From Blasia pusilla (taxonomy: Eukaryota; Marchantiophyta; Marchantiopsida; Blasiales), in the NCBI GenBank assembly GCA_050084515.1, contig CM114272.1, positions 124,001-188,000 on the forward strand: a stretch of DNA of 64,000 nucleotides. The letters run 5' to 3'. Numbering within the stretch: position 1 is the first letter of the stretch; each line of letters begins with the position of its first letter. Shown piece by piece: positions 11,042 to 20,700 of the stretch. A model generated the notes under the pieces. The model was not told the origin of the DNA and searched no databases. It worked only from the letters and a program-made list of their open reading frames with translations. The translations under genes were made by a program, and so were the position numbers.

Positions 11042-11839
11042 TGCATCCTAAAGAAGGGTATTCGGGTGTTGGATCTCTTTGGAGGGATCAACACTGGGTT
11101 AGTTATCGTTTTGCACGCTGGAGTACGTGTGTAGCAGTACCTGTATATGGAGATTGATGATGTTGGGAGGCGCGCTTCACTTCACCATATGGCGCTGTTA
11201 CGCCTTCGTTTCCCTGACTTGTTGTCTGCGTCCGCCATTCAGGGTTACCAAAGTTCCCTATCGAGGGACATTTCATTATTAGGGGCGTAGGACTTGGAGC
11301 GAGTAGGGACCATAGACTTGGTCATTGCTGGTTGCCGTGTCAGGGCCAATCGAGTGTTGGACAAGGTAGCGGGTTAGCTGACACTCGGTCCAGGTTATTT
11401 TGGGAGATGATGCGGATCTTGCGACATTTGCAGGAGCATCAGCCTCATTCTCCATCATATATTTTGGAGAATGTACCAATTTTGGGTGATTCGAGGTCCG
11501 GCGTGGTGACGAGTGCACATCAGGTGAGCATGGATTGGCTTAGCAGTGTTGTTAGATGCGGAAAGTGTGGGTTCACGAGCACATTGCCCGCATCTTTGGT
11601 GGACCATCTTGGTACCACACGATGTGTTACGGAGGGCATATGCAAGAGTGGAGCGCCCCTCTGATGTTTTGGTGGATTCTATATTGGATCCGGGCCGTCG
11701 ATCACAGGTAGTGAGGCTAGATGATCGACCGCCGTTGACTGTGGTCAATAGGATTGGCAGGCTAGGGGTAGCCTTTCCCACATTGGTGAGTTTTCCCGCT
11801 TCCTATGCATTCAAGGAGGCCGGACCTGGCTTGGTTTGA
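11042..11839 (+). pseudogene. cytosine-C5 DNA methyltransferase domain inside the retrotransposon
   Basis: Motifs in order: motif I VLDLFGGINTG (11066-11098); acidic motif II/III YLYMEIDD (about 11138-11161); DLVIAG then PCQGQSS (11335-11355), motif IV with the catalytic Cys; SRLFWEMMRIL; YILENVPILG with the ENV triad at 11467-11475, motif VI; and VGSRAH (to 11584), motif VIII. A tail with LDPGRRSQ and SYAFKEAGPGLV follows. Order I-IV-VI-VIII is unpermuted, as in Dnmt3 and Dcm, unlike plant DRM enzymes; the SRLFWE and RAH segments look most Dnmt3-like. It has two in-frame TAG stops (11132, 11288) and two frame changes (about 11334 and about 11530). It lies between protease and reverse transcriptase, in the same orientation. 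The methyltransferase identification is strong; the subfamily is inferred. Confidence 0.85.
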
Positions 11840-12331
11840 GATGACCAAATATAGAGGTTGGTGGAGCCCAACGTCGATGAGTGAGAGCGAGTGATGGAAT
11901 TCCCCACAGGAGTGACGGTTGTACCGTCACTATAGAGGCATCACGACGTCATGTCTTGGGTCAGCAATGGACATGAACTGCTTGACATGGATTTTCAGCT
12001 TAGGAGTAGCTGAGCAACGTCGTTTGAGGATGCGACAGATCAAAGTTGTTACGTTGGTGAGTCCCATGCTTACCGAGGCGGTTGAGGCAGCAGCTGGGGG
12101 CAAGACCCAAGGAGATCGACATACCAGGGATGATCGGGAGAGACACCCTTGGACTTCTTGGGATGTTTTGCACGTACGACAGGAGATGATAGCCACAACA
12201 TCGAGTTTGGTTCCGGGTACTGCACGTGGAGATGAGAGTTCTATTGTCCAAGACAGGGTTGCACCATAGCAACCACCAACACCCGCGCCGGAGAATCCTA
12301 CCGTAGTCACGATGGAACTTGGGATCCAGAT
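11840..12331 (+). other. linker between methyltransferase and reverse transcriptase
   Basis: Short open stretches in several frames continue the codon style of the element, for example 11919-12269. No domain is recognised. It probably encodes the methyltransferase-to-RT linker in degraded form. Confidence 0.4.
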
Positions 12332-13760
12332 ATGGGCCCTAAGTTGATAAGAGGAGAGCGGCGCCGGATACACCAGTTCCTTAGGAGTTATATGAGCTGT
12401 TTTGCATTTAGTATGCATGATTTGGGTATGCTCAAGGGTCCAAGGATCCGCATTGAGTTGTCGAGTGACACGCCGATCTTCCGACGACCCTACAGGTACA
12501 GTGACGTGGAGAGGGCTTTGATTCATAGTAGGAGCCAAGACTTGGTTGGAGCAGGACTAGTGGAGATGTTGCATGGAGAGTATGCATCTTCCATTGTCAT
12601 GCCCACCAAGGAGGATGTGCATGGCAACTGGACGGATAGACGGATGTGTGGAGATTACCGACCTATCAATCGGCAGGCGAAGTCCGATAGGTATGCCATG
12701 CCCATCCCTGAGGAGATCTTTGATGTGATTGGGCATGCAAAGGTCTTTAGTTCATTGGATTTGCGAGCCGGATACCATCAGCTGCCTATCAGATTGGAGG
12801 ACAAGTAGAAGACAACATTTTGGGGCATCGATCCTCACGGGAAGGATTGTTTGTACAGGTGGCGGTTCTTACCATTCGGGTTAAAGAACGCCTCGGATGA
12901 GTTTTAGAGGATCATGGATAGGATTTGGCAAGTCTGGATTTTGCTAGGTATTATATTGATGACATCGTAGTCTTTAGCGCCATGGTTGAGGAGCATGAGC
13001 GACATCTAAAAGAGGTATTTCGACGATTGCAGTTACATGGGCTGAAGCTACATCTAAACAAGTGCAAGTTCTTCTATGACCAGATTGAGTACTTGGGTCA
13101 TAAAATATACCCTCGGGGCCTTGGTGTGCAACAGACAAAGATAGAGGCTATTTCACGCATTCCACGCCCTACAGATGTGAGTCAAGTTCATGCATTCATG
13201 GGATTGGCAAACTTCTATCAACGGTACGTCAAGGGTTTTAGCTCGATTGTGAAGCCACTACCCTTGATGACCAAGGTAGATCAAGAGTGGCACTTGGGGG
13301 ATGAGCAAGAGGGAGCATTTTAGATACTCAAGGATATATTGACATCTGTGCCCATATTGAGGAGACCGATCATGGGGCGTCCTTTCCAGTTGCATACTGA
13401 TTGGAGCATGTTGGGGCTTGGAGCTGTGCTCACCTAGCATGACGATGATGGTAGAGAGTTCGTGGTGGCTTATGCTAATCGATCGAACAACGCTGCATGG
13501 GCGAAGTATAGCTCGTATGAGGGTGAGTGTTTGGATGCAGTGTGAGCTGTCGTACATTTCAAATGTTATCTATTCGGCAATCTCTTTACCATCATTAGTG
13601 ATCATCAGTCACTTAAGTGGTTGATGGAGTTCGACAAGCTTACAAGGAAGCTTGCGAGGTGGGCTCTTTTGTTGTAGGAGTATGACTTCGAGGTGGTGCA
13701 TAGAACTGGGATGCTCAACCAGGATGCTGATGGTTTGAGCCGTAACCCATGCTTGCGTCA
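12332..13760 (+). pseudogene. reverse transcriptase and RNase H (degenerate)
   Basis: The reverse transcriptase begins with an open stretch of 158 codons (12332-12808). It contains IFRRPYRYS, RMCGDYRPINRQ, YAMPIPEEIFD and FSSLDLRAGYHQLPI, the classic gypsy RT blocks. After a TAG it continues with FLPFGLKNA and then, in another frame, YYIDDIVVFS (about 12948-12977), the catalytic YxDD box. The RNase H part includes LHTDWSMLGLGAVL near 13391-13432 and a segment like KYSSYEGECLDAV. Stops and frame changes at about 12807, 12906, 13322 and 13436 make it non-coding now. Confidence 0.85.
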
Positions 13761-14109
13761 GCGAGATGCGACTGGAGCTCATGGGTATGGTGAGAGTGAT
13801 GAGGAGTTGGTGTTAGGATGGCATGTGTTAGCCTATTTGGGCTTGTTGGTTGTGGAGAGCTAGATTGATGAGACTTCGATGGCGAGGTCTGATGGAGAGT
13901 CCTTAGATCTAGAGGCCGGTGAGGAGACGAAAGGTGGTCGAGACATTCACGACGATAGAGTGGTCTTGGAGTACCTGCGTACTAGTAGCGTCGCGAGCAC
14001 AGTGTGTGCTACAGGGCGGGATTGGATCCTACAGCGAGCCAGACAGTTCCAGTGAGAGAGCACACATGTATTGCGAATGTGGGAGGATGGTAGAGTGCGT
14101 GTAGTGCCT

Positions 14110-15060
14110 CATCCTTCGTAGAGAGCACCTTTGGTGCGTCATGCCCAAGAGGAGTTGGGTCATTTCGGAGTGAAGCGCACGTATAGCTTGCTCCAGATTC
14201 AGTATTGGTGGCGAGGCATGCAGACTGACGTTCAACAGTTTGTTGCAGATGCATCGAGTCCGAGCATTGTTCAATGCTCCAACTCCATAGTTGCATCCAC
14301 TTCCGATCATGGGTTTAGGTTATAGATGGAGTTTGGATTTTGCCAGACCTTTGCCTTTGACGGAGCGCCGTAGTCGTTATGTGTTGGTGATGGTCAAGCA
14401 CTTCCCGAAGTGGATAGAGTTGGATGCATTTCGTGACAAAGCAAGTGAGGGAGTAGCGTATGCCTTCCTAGATCGAGTGATGAGTCATTACGGCGCACCA
14501 GCTGAGGTATTGATAGACTAGGGTAAAGAGTTCCGCGGGGAGTTTCATGCCTTGTGTGATCAGGCACTGATCGACCACCGCACTACCTTGCAAGATCATC
14601 TTGAGGCGGATGGACTAGCGGAGCGGGTTGTGAAGACGGTGAAGAGAGGACTACGCAAGTATGGCTTGCAAAGAGGCACCTTGGAGATTGAGACCTTTAG
14701 TTGCCGTGGTTGGCGATGGGATAGAGATTTAGCAAGCAGAAATCCTTAGCGTCTTTCTCACCGTACTTGTTGCTTTATGGCCTAGAGCCAGATTTACCTG
14801 CGGCCATTCGTCGAGATACTAGTGAGGTGTTGAACCTTGACCCTGATGTATGGATGTGAGCATGTTCTCAAAAGGGTTGAGTTGTTTCGGAGAGTGATGC
14901 CCATGGTGTTTGAGAACTTGGCGATTGCACAACATCAAGATACGTTGAGGTATGCGACTATTCGGGGAGGTGGTTATGGACCAACTATCCAGAGGTTTCA
15001 TCAAGGAGACTATGTCTACTTACAGCAGACGGTACCCACGACGTTGGATATGATTGCAGA
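14110..15060 (+). pseudogene. integrase (degenerate, 3' end missing)
   Basis: The zinc-binding N-terminal region has LGHFGVKRTYSLLQIQYWW. The catalytic core begins SLDFARPLPLTERRSRYVLV (first Asp). It is followed by SHYGAPAEVLID and, after a TAG, GKEFRGEFHALC (second Asp replaced or lost at the break), then EADGLAERVVKT (Glu). The C-terminal segment has QRFHQGDYVYLQQ at about 14989-15027 and stops being pol-like at about 15060, where LTR-tail sequence begins. Several stops and at least three frame changes are present. Confidence 0.8.
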
Positions 15061-15141
15061 GTTAGCATGGGATCGTGCATGTTTGTGTGTGTGTTCGGTG
15101 ACAACGATGAATGTTGTGTAGCGATGTGTATGCGCACGACA
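15061..15141 (+). repeat. 81-bp LTR tail copy abutting the LTR head
   Basis: Bases 15061-15141 match bases 15681-15761, the last 81 bp of the LTR, with a few differences. Two bases (AC) separate this tail from the LTR start TGTCACG at 15144. The arrangement is LTR end, 2 bp, LTR start, which resembles an LTR-LTR junction with most of the first LTR deleted. The polypurine tract expected before a 3' LTR is absent. Confidence 0.75.
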
Positions 15142-15143
15142 AC

Positions 15144-15761
15144 TGTCACGTCTTTTAGGATATATCGGTGAGATCTAGTAGAGTGCCTTCTTGAGTAGTG
15201 GAGGACAGGCTCAGTAGGTCGAGGATGACATGCTGAGGCCCGGGGAAACTTGAGAGAGCAGGTTTCCCCTTCGTTTCGACTCATTTGGAGCCATATTGAG
15301 AGACTTACTATTTCAGGTAAATACCAATTTGAGTATATGATCGAATTTTATTTTTGGTAAGTGACCCTTGACCTCCTACATTAGGTCAAGAGCCAAGGAG
15401 GTGGCTTGGGAGAGGGGAGGGGTATACCTAAAGGAGAGAGAGGTTGAGAGCTCATTGTCTCTTTGTTAAACCTCTTAGCATGAGGCGGCGGAGCTATGGT
15501 CTTGCTTGCCTTGTGTGTGTAACCGAAGCCTCTCATTAGGAGAATGGGTTTGGTTTGACATTGAGAGAGACAAGTGAGAGTGCACACATGTGAGAACTAC
15601 GGTGTTGGGAGAGAGATTGGATCTTATTTTATTGGAGATATTTTGGTGGTACTTCTTGTCTAGTTGTTTGGATGCCATGAGTTAGCATGGGATTATGCGC
15701 GTTTGTGTGTGTGTTCGGTGACAACGATGTATGTTGTGTAGCGATGTGTATGCGCACGACA
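15144..15761 (+). repeat. 3' LTR of the methyltransferase-bearing gypsy element
   Basis: About 618 bp, beginning TGTCACGTCTTTTAGG and ending GCGCACGACA (5'-TG..CA-3'). It is recognised by its inverted homologue at 48775-49406. Both copies share landmarks such as GACCCTTGACCTCCTACATT and TATTTTATTGGAGATATTTTG. Confidence 0.85.
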
Positions 15762-16360
15762 TGGTCCATTCACATGTGACCAACGACTAGTGTAAAGTCT
15801 GATTTATTTTAATCCATTAACTCTACAACTCTTTGATTATTTTCTATGTTGTTTTGTTGCTATTTTCTTTTTGCATTAATTGCCTCCTTTCCCTTTTGGG
15901 ATGTCATTGATTTTCTTCATCCTATTATAAGACTTATTTCTCTTATAGAATGGGTTCTATCTTTTAATATTAGTAAGGGGAGATACATGTATCTTGTTGA
16001 TTTGCAATCTGCTTTTGATTAACATACTATGGGAAGAATAAGATTTCACAACCTTAGAAAAAATGAGAATAAAATAATTACTCCATGAATTTTAGATTAT
16101 TTCTATAAATATATCATTTCTATAATACATATAATAGTTTTCTACTTGTGAATACACAAGTATAGATAGATATCATAAATAGAGTCACCGCGCAATGTAT
16201 ACACAAGTATAGATATCATAAATAGAGGCATATCTTACAAGATACATTTTAACACAATAGTTACTGAAGAAAATTTCTATTGCGAGTATATAATACAAAT
16301 ATAGACATCTAAACGCACAGCGCATACACACAAAGAGTTCTAATTAATCTAGACCTGAAG
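15762..16360. other. AT-rich spacer
   Basis: No gene is seen. A short diverged repeat (ACACAAGTATAGATA...ATCATAAATAGAG) occurs near 16155-16185 and 16200-16226. Confidence 0.5.
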
Positions 16361-17776
16361 TTGAGCGGATGATCGGAGTCAGTGCGCGACAAAACGACGC
16401 GCTAAAGACGGGATGTACAGAGTCACTGCAACAGAAATCAGACTCGGGCTATATTAGTCTGTCGCCGCTCTTGTGGCCAAGGGCAACTTTGGCCGGAGCC
16501 GCTAAACCCCGAGCGAGCGACCGTAAACGACGACGTCCTTATCCGGTGCGCGCGCCGGGAACCTCTCCGCTCTCATGGGTCCTTTCGTCATAGCAGACTG
16601 CCGGCGCCGGCATCTTCACAGATTGACATCACAGGAGAGGATCTCCTTGTTTCTCTCCCGGTTCACCTGCGGTCTCAGATCATCGCTTCGAAATCCCCCG
16701 GTTACCGGTGCTCCTCCCCTCTGAACGTCCGTCCGTCTAACCAGACCGCGATCACCCTCACTTATGATGGTTACGGGGGACCAGAGGCCCGGTTTCGCGA
16801 GCTCGGTGAGTGCTGGCAGCGGCCCCATTACTCACTCACTCGGCGTCTGTTTGTATACCCTCAGCTCTTTTGGAGTGGGCACTGGGCACAGCTGAGGGGA
16901 TCCGAAAGGGGGGGCTTTTTAGGCGAGGAGACGGAGAGTGTCAGTGAGTGAGCGAGTGCGTGTCTCTGTTTGTTTGTCAGGTCGTGCACATGGAGGTGCT
17001 GTTGCATATCTAGATGCGCTGCGGTCTGCTCTAGTGAGCACTCGCGATCGCTTGTCTCGTGGTGGTGGTGGTGGTGAATTGTCGGTGCGACTTTTCCTCG
17101 GAGAAGTGTTTCAAAGGAAACCTCGTTGTTACGGTTTCGATTGCGCGTCGCTCGTCGGAAGCCGGCGTCGGCTTCTGCCTCGCTTGCCGACATTGACGCG
17201 GGGCGGGGCCTGGCCTTCGCCTCAATTTCGAACTCCGTTGGCAGCTGGAGTCTCTCGCGTCGTTGCTCGGAGTTCACGCCAGGATTGCGGAGTCGTCCGT
17301 TTGGTTTTTTTTTTCCTGTTTACTCTTTACGTTACAAGTGGTGGCCGTGATATCTATCCACCGGACAGTCACTTGAAAGAACAATTCTCCGCGTTTCCCT
17401 GTCTGGCGAGTCGGTTCTCTCTTCTTTACCAATTCTCTTGCCTGCCGTCATCGGGTGGTTCCAGTCGGTGTCTGTACAGCCGAAGCCGAAGCCTCGCAAA
17501 TGGTTACAGTCACTGAATGCGCCCGAGCTGAGACGTTGGATCCGTTGGTTCAGGCCGTATGGACTCTCTCCGTCGTGTTGTCACCTTGTTTCCAGATTTT
17601 CTTCCGGCATCTTAGCTTATCCATCGTCGTGAATTCGTTCGCTGGTCATCTGGACGACCATCGGATTGCGAAGTGATTACAGTTGTTCTCAGCAGTAGTT
17701 TCCGTCGGGACTTTCAGTCACCCGAGGAGTGACTATTGTCGCATTTTTTCGTTTTCTATTCTCTCAAACAGCAGGG
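16361..17776 (+). promoter_or_regulatory. GC-richer 5' region of the SDE3 gene
   Basis: Base composition rises sharply compared with the AT-rich stretch to the left. Triplet runs occur (GGTGGTGGTGGTGGTG near 17060-17075). Open stretches on both strands here have no recognisable similarity. A likely untranslated-exon acceptor (TCTCAAACAGCAG) lies just before the chosen ATG at 17777, so the 5' untranslated region is probably spliced. The transcription start cannot be fixed from the sequence. Confidence 0.45.
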
Positions 17777-20700
17777 ATGCAGGAAAATTCAAGTCTCAAT
17801 CGACTCCCCAGTGACTACGCGGAGTATTTGTGCCAATTCTCCGCGGAAAAACTGAAGGAAATGCAGGATACGTTTCTGAATGGCCACGATCTTCTACCTT
17901 TTCTAGACAAGTTATTTTCACATTCCGGGCCTACTCGCACCAAGTACGAAGACGTTGACCTTTCAGTCGTTGCACTGACGACTGCCATTTGCTGGAGCTT
18001 GGGGGCCCCCGACGCATTGAACTTGGAGCGGCCGAAAGTAGCTAGAACACCGAATACGAGTGTCAGAAGTGTGGAGTCGCGGCAATCCTTCTTCAGGGTA
18101 GCTGTAGGACCTCTCGATAGCGTGACGCAAGGGGAATTTTACTCTCTAGATGGGTGGATGGTGGACTGGAGGGGTAGTTCCGATCATGAGGCGACCATCA
18201 AAACGGCAATAACAATTCCGCCGCAGGAGCTGGCATGCGACAAACATGGAGTGCGGATCACCGGTCACGGAGATTTTGGCCTCAAGCGCGTAGGTGAGAA
18301 TGACGTCGTAATGTTTCCCACTCTTCTGAATTCCGGTCAGTCTACCTGAATCCCATGTTGGAAGAAGATGCAGCCGACGACGCGAAATTGGTGCCCATTG
18401 AAACTGTCGAGCCCCAGACTTTGTGGTGCTGTTTTGACGCCGTGCACGTCTTTTTCTGTGAGATTCGTCTACGCAACTACTTCAAGCGACATCGACTATC
18501 GACATTTGCGTACCAAACTAATTTTGGCCACTCTGTGAAATCCTTTTGCGAATTCGTAGTACTTGCCGGTTTCAGGGAGCCTTCCCGTTCCTTTCAATCG
18601 CCTAGGACATCTGGCATTCGAAAATGGGAATGCTTGCAGGAAATCGGGAAATGGGAAGTTCATTTGGTGAAACCTTCACTTACAAGTGCAATACTTAGTA
18701 ATCGAACAAAAGTTAGACAGATGTCACTACCCCATCAGCTCGATCAGAAATCTACTCCTAATTTCTGCGACAGCCTTGGGGTCTGATTGCATATCACAAA
18801 TTGGAGGGTTTTACTCTGAGCTCTACCTTGGAGCGAGATGTCCTAGCCCTTTCACATAACCGATGTAGAGGATTCTCATGAAAATATGGGATAATGATTT
18901 ACCTTCAGTAAAGAATGAACATAGGTGAGATCCGCCTGGCACCCGAAGGATGGCAAAGGGACTGGAATCGCAGATGTCTACAGCCGAATTCTTGAAGCGC
19001 AGTAGTTCCCTGTACAGACAGAATCAGGCTAGCAAAAACCTTAGCTGGGTTCCTTTTAATGCACAGCATACCAGGAGCTTTGACCCTGTTGGCTTGGGAT
19101 TAGCAGTCTTGTTCTCATAACTTGCCAACAAGCTGGGTTACATACCTTCTCAAGTTGAAGTTATTAAAAATGGCACTTGGCAACAGTAATCAATCAACAT
19201 GGTATAAGTTATACTGCTCAGAGAATCTGTTGCGAGGTGGGTATATGTGTTTCTGTATCGTTTTGCTTAGCTTCCTATCCAAAATACAAAGGCAGAGTTC
19301 CTGGTCCGAATTCTTTTTCCTCTACTCTCGTGTAGGAGGCTGGTGCTTGGTAGTATAGTTCCAAGAGCAATCTCACTTATCGTTGTCCTGTTGGGTAATC
19401 AGATACTTCAGCTTGAGGTAACAGTCGTAGACCTTCATTTGAAACTTGCTCATTGCTGCCTTCGAGTGGTTGCCCAGACCAGGCCAATCGTATGCTTGCG
19501 ATCAGACGAGCTCTGAAGATGACTGTGACGAAGCATCCTAGTGGCTAGTTTCTGTACTTCAAGATTGTGGAGAAGCACTTCCATGATTTATTTCCATTGA
19601 AAATTCTTATCTCATTTTAATTTCACAAAGAGCACCACGCAAGAATTTTTTATTGCTATTGAAACAAAAAAGTCTCATGTCTTACACTCCGAGAAGCTAG
19701 GAAGTGCGTTAATATAGGCTGGAATCCAATTTCAGACATTTGACAGGAGGCTAGGTTCCAACGATCGGAAGCTTTACAACTTTAAAAGTTGTATGACACG
19801 TTTCTCTCATTGAAGATATTGATATTGCTGTCTCTTACTGTTCATGAATGTGCAGGTTGGTCAAGCACTGATCCACCTGCAATTCCTTACGATAGACCTA
19901 TGCCTCTGTATTATCGAACGCTGGCTGTGGTGAATGACAACCGGGAGGCTATGGTTCTTTTGGATGTTTGCGGGGTTCCATCAATTGACAAAGTCTTCGT
20001 TCTGCATGATGACTATGGATTAGCCCATCACTACCAACTTCCCGCCAAGAAAAATCAGCACATTCATCGTGTCTCTGAAGCTTCGTCTGGTGTAATTCTC
20101 AAGGCAGGGTCCGAATATCAAGTGACAGTGGTACGTAATCTGAAATGATGTTGGTGTCTGCTTTCTCTACTGTCTTTTGTATACGAAGTAAACGAACATA
20201 TTGTAGACCTCGTGGAGATTCTCTGAGAAGATTTGTGTATGAGTGGTTTCTTGGAGACTGCATATTAATTCTTCATGCTTGGGATTGAGAAGAATTTTCG
20301 AACTTAGCACACATATCAGAATGGCCAGAATCTCCATACTTCGTCACTCTATTGTCGGATTGGAAGTGGGAAGCTTTCACGTCTGTTTGCCGAGACAAGA
20401 CCAGTCATCTAATTTATCGACTGCTTCTGATTATGATCTGCACAGTAGAGAAAGGTTCGTGAAACTCAGAAATATGGCAACTAGGAGTTCCAGTAGCCTT
20501 GCCATGATCAGGCCGGACACTTTTGAGGCACCCGATTGTGTAAGGTGAGGTTGGACATAATACGCGGATTTTTGTGAACATCCCTTTACAAGTCTTTCCT
20601 CTGAGACAACCTTCGGATATGGTCCTGAATGGCAGGAGCTCAAATGCAGTCCACAGGACATTGCTTGGCATCAGCAATGGCTTTTGTTCATTTTTGCAAG

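Larger units (their letters stand above)
8100..15761 (+). mobile_element. Ty3/gypsy retrotransposon carrying a DNA methyltransferase domain
   Basis: Domain order on the plus strand: gag with CCHC knuckle, aspartic protease, cytosine DNA methyltransferase, reverse transcriptase/RNase H, integrase, LTR. The order RT-RH-INT is diagnostic of Ty3/gypsy. Every domain has premature stops and frame changes, so this copy is dead. The 3' LTR is recognised because a second copy lies at 48775-49406 in inverse orientation. No 5' LTR was found, so the left border is approximate. The integrase C-terminal region ends abruptly at about 15060 against 81 bp of LTR tail. Confidence 0.85.

Noticed and set aside
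11332-11664. A stand-alone small gene in the methyltransferase region
   Set aside because: Its motifs (PCQGQSS, ENV) only make sense joined to motif I upstream and RAH downstream; it is one segment of a frameshifted domain.
16938-17516. A 192-codon plus-strand open frame upstream of SDE3
   Set aside because: It lies in a GC-rich 5' region, has low-complexity Ser/Arg/Gly runs and no similarity; probably untranslated leader or promoter.
18355-18786. A 143-codon open frame in the first SDE3 intron as an extra exon
   Set aside because: The GTAGGTGAGA donor at 18293 joins in phase with 19856, and including this stretch would break the frame.
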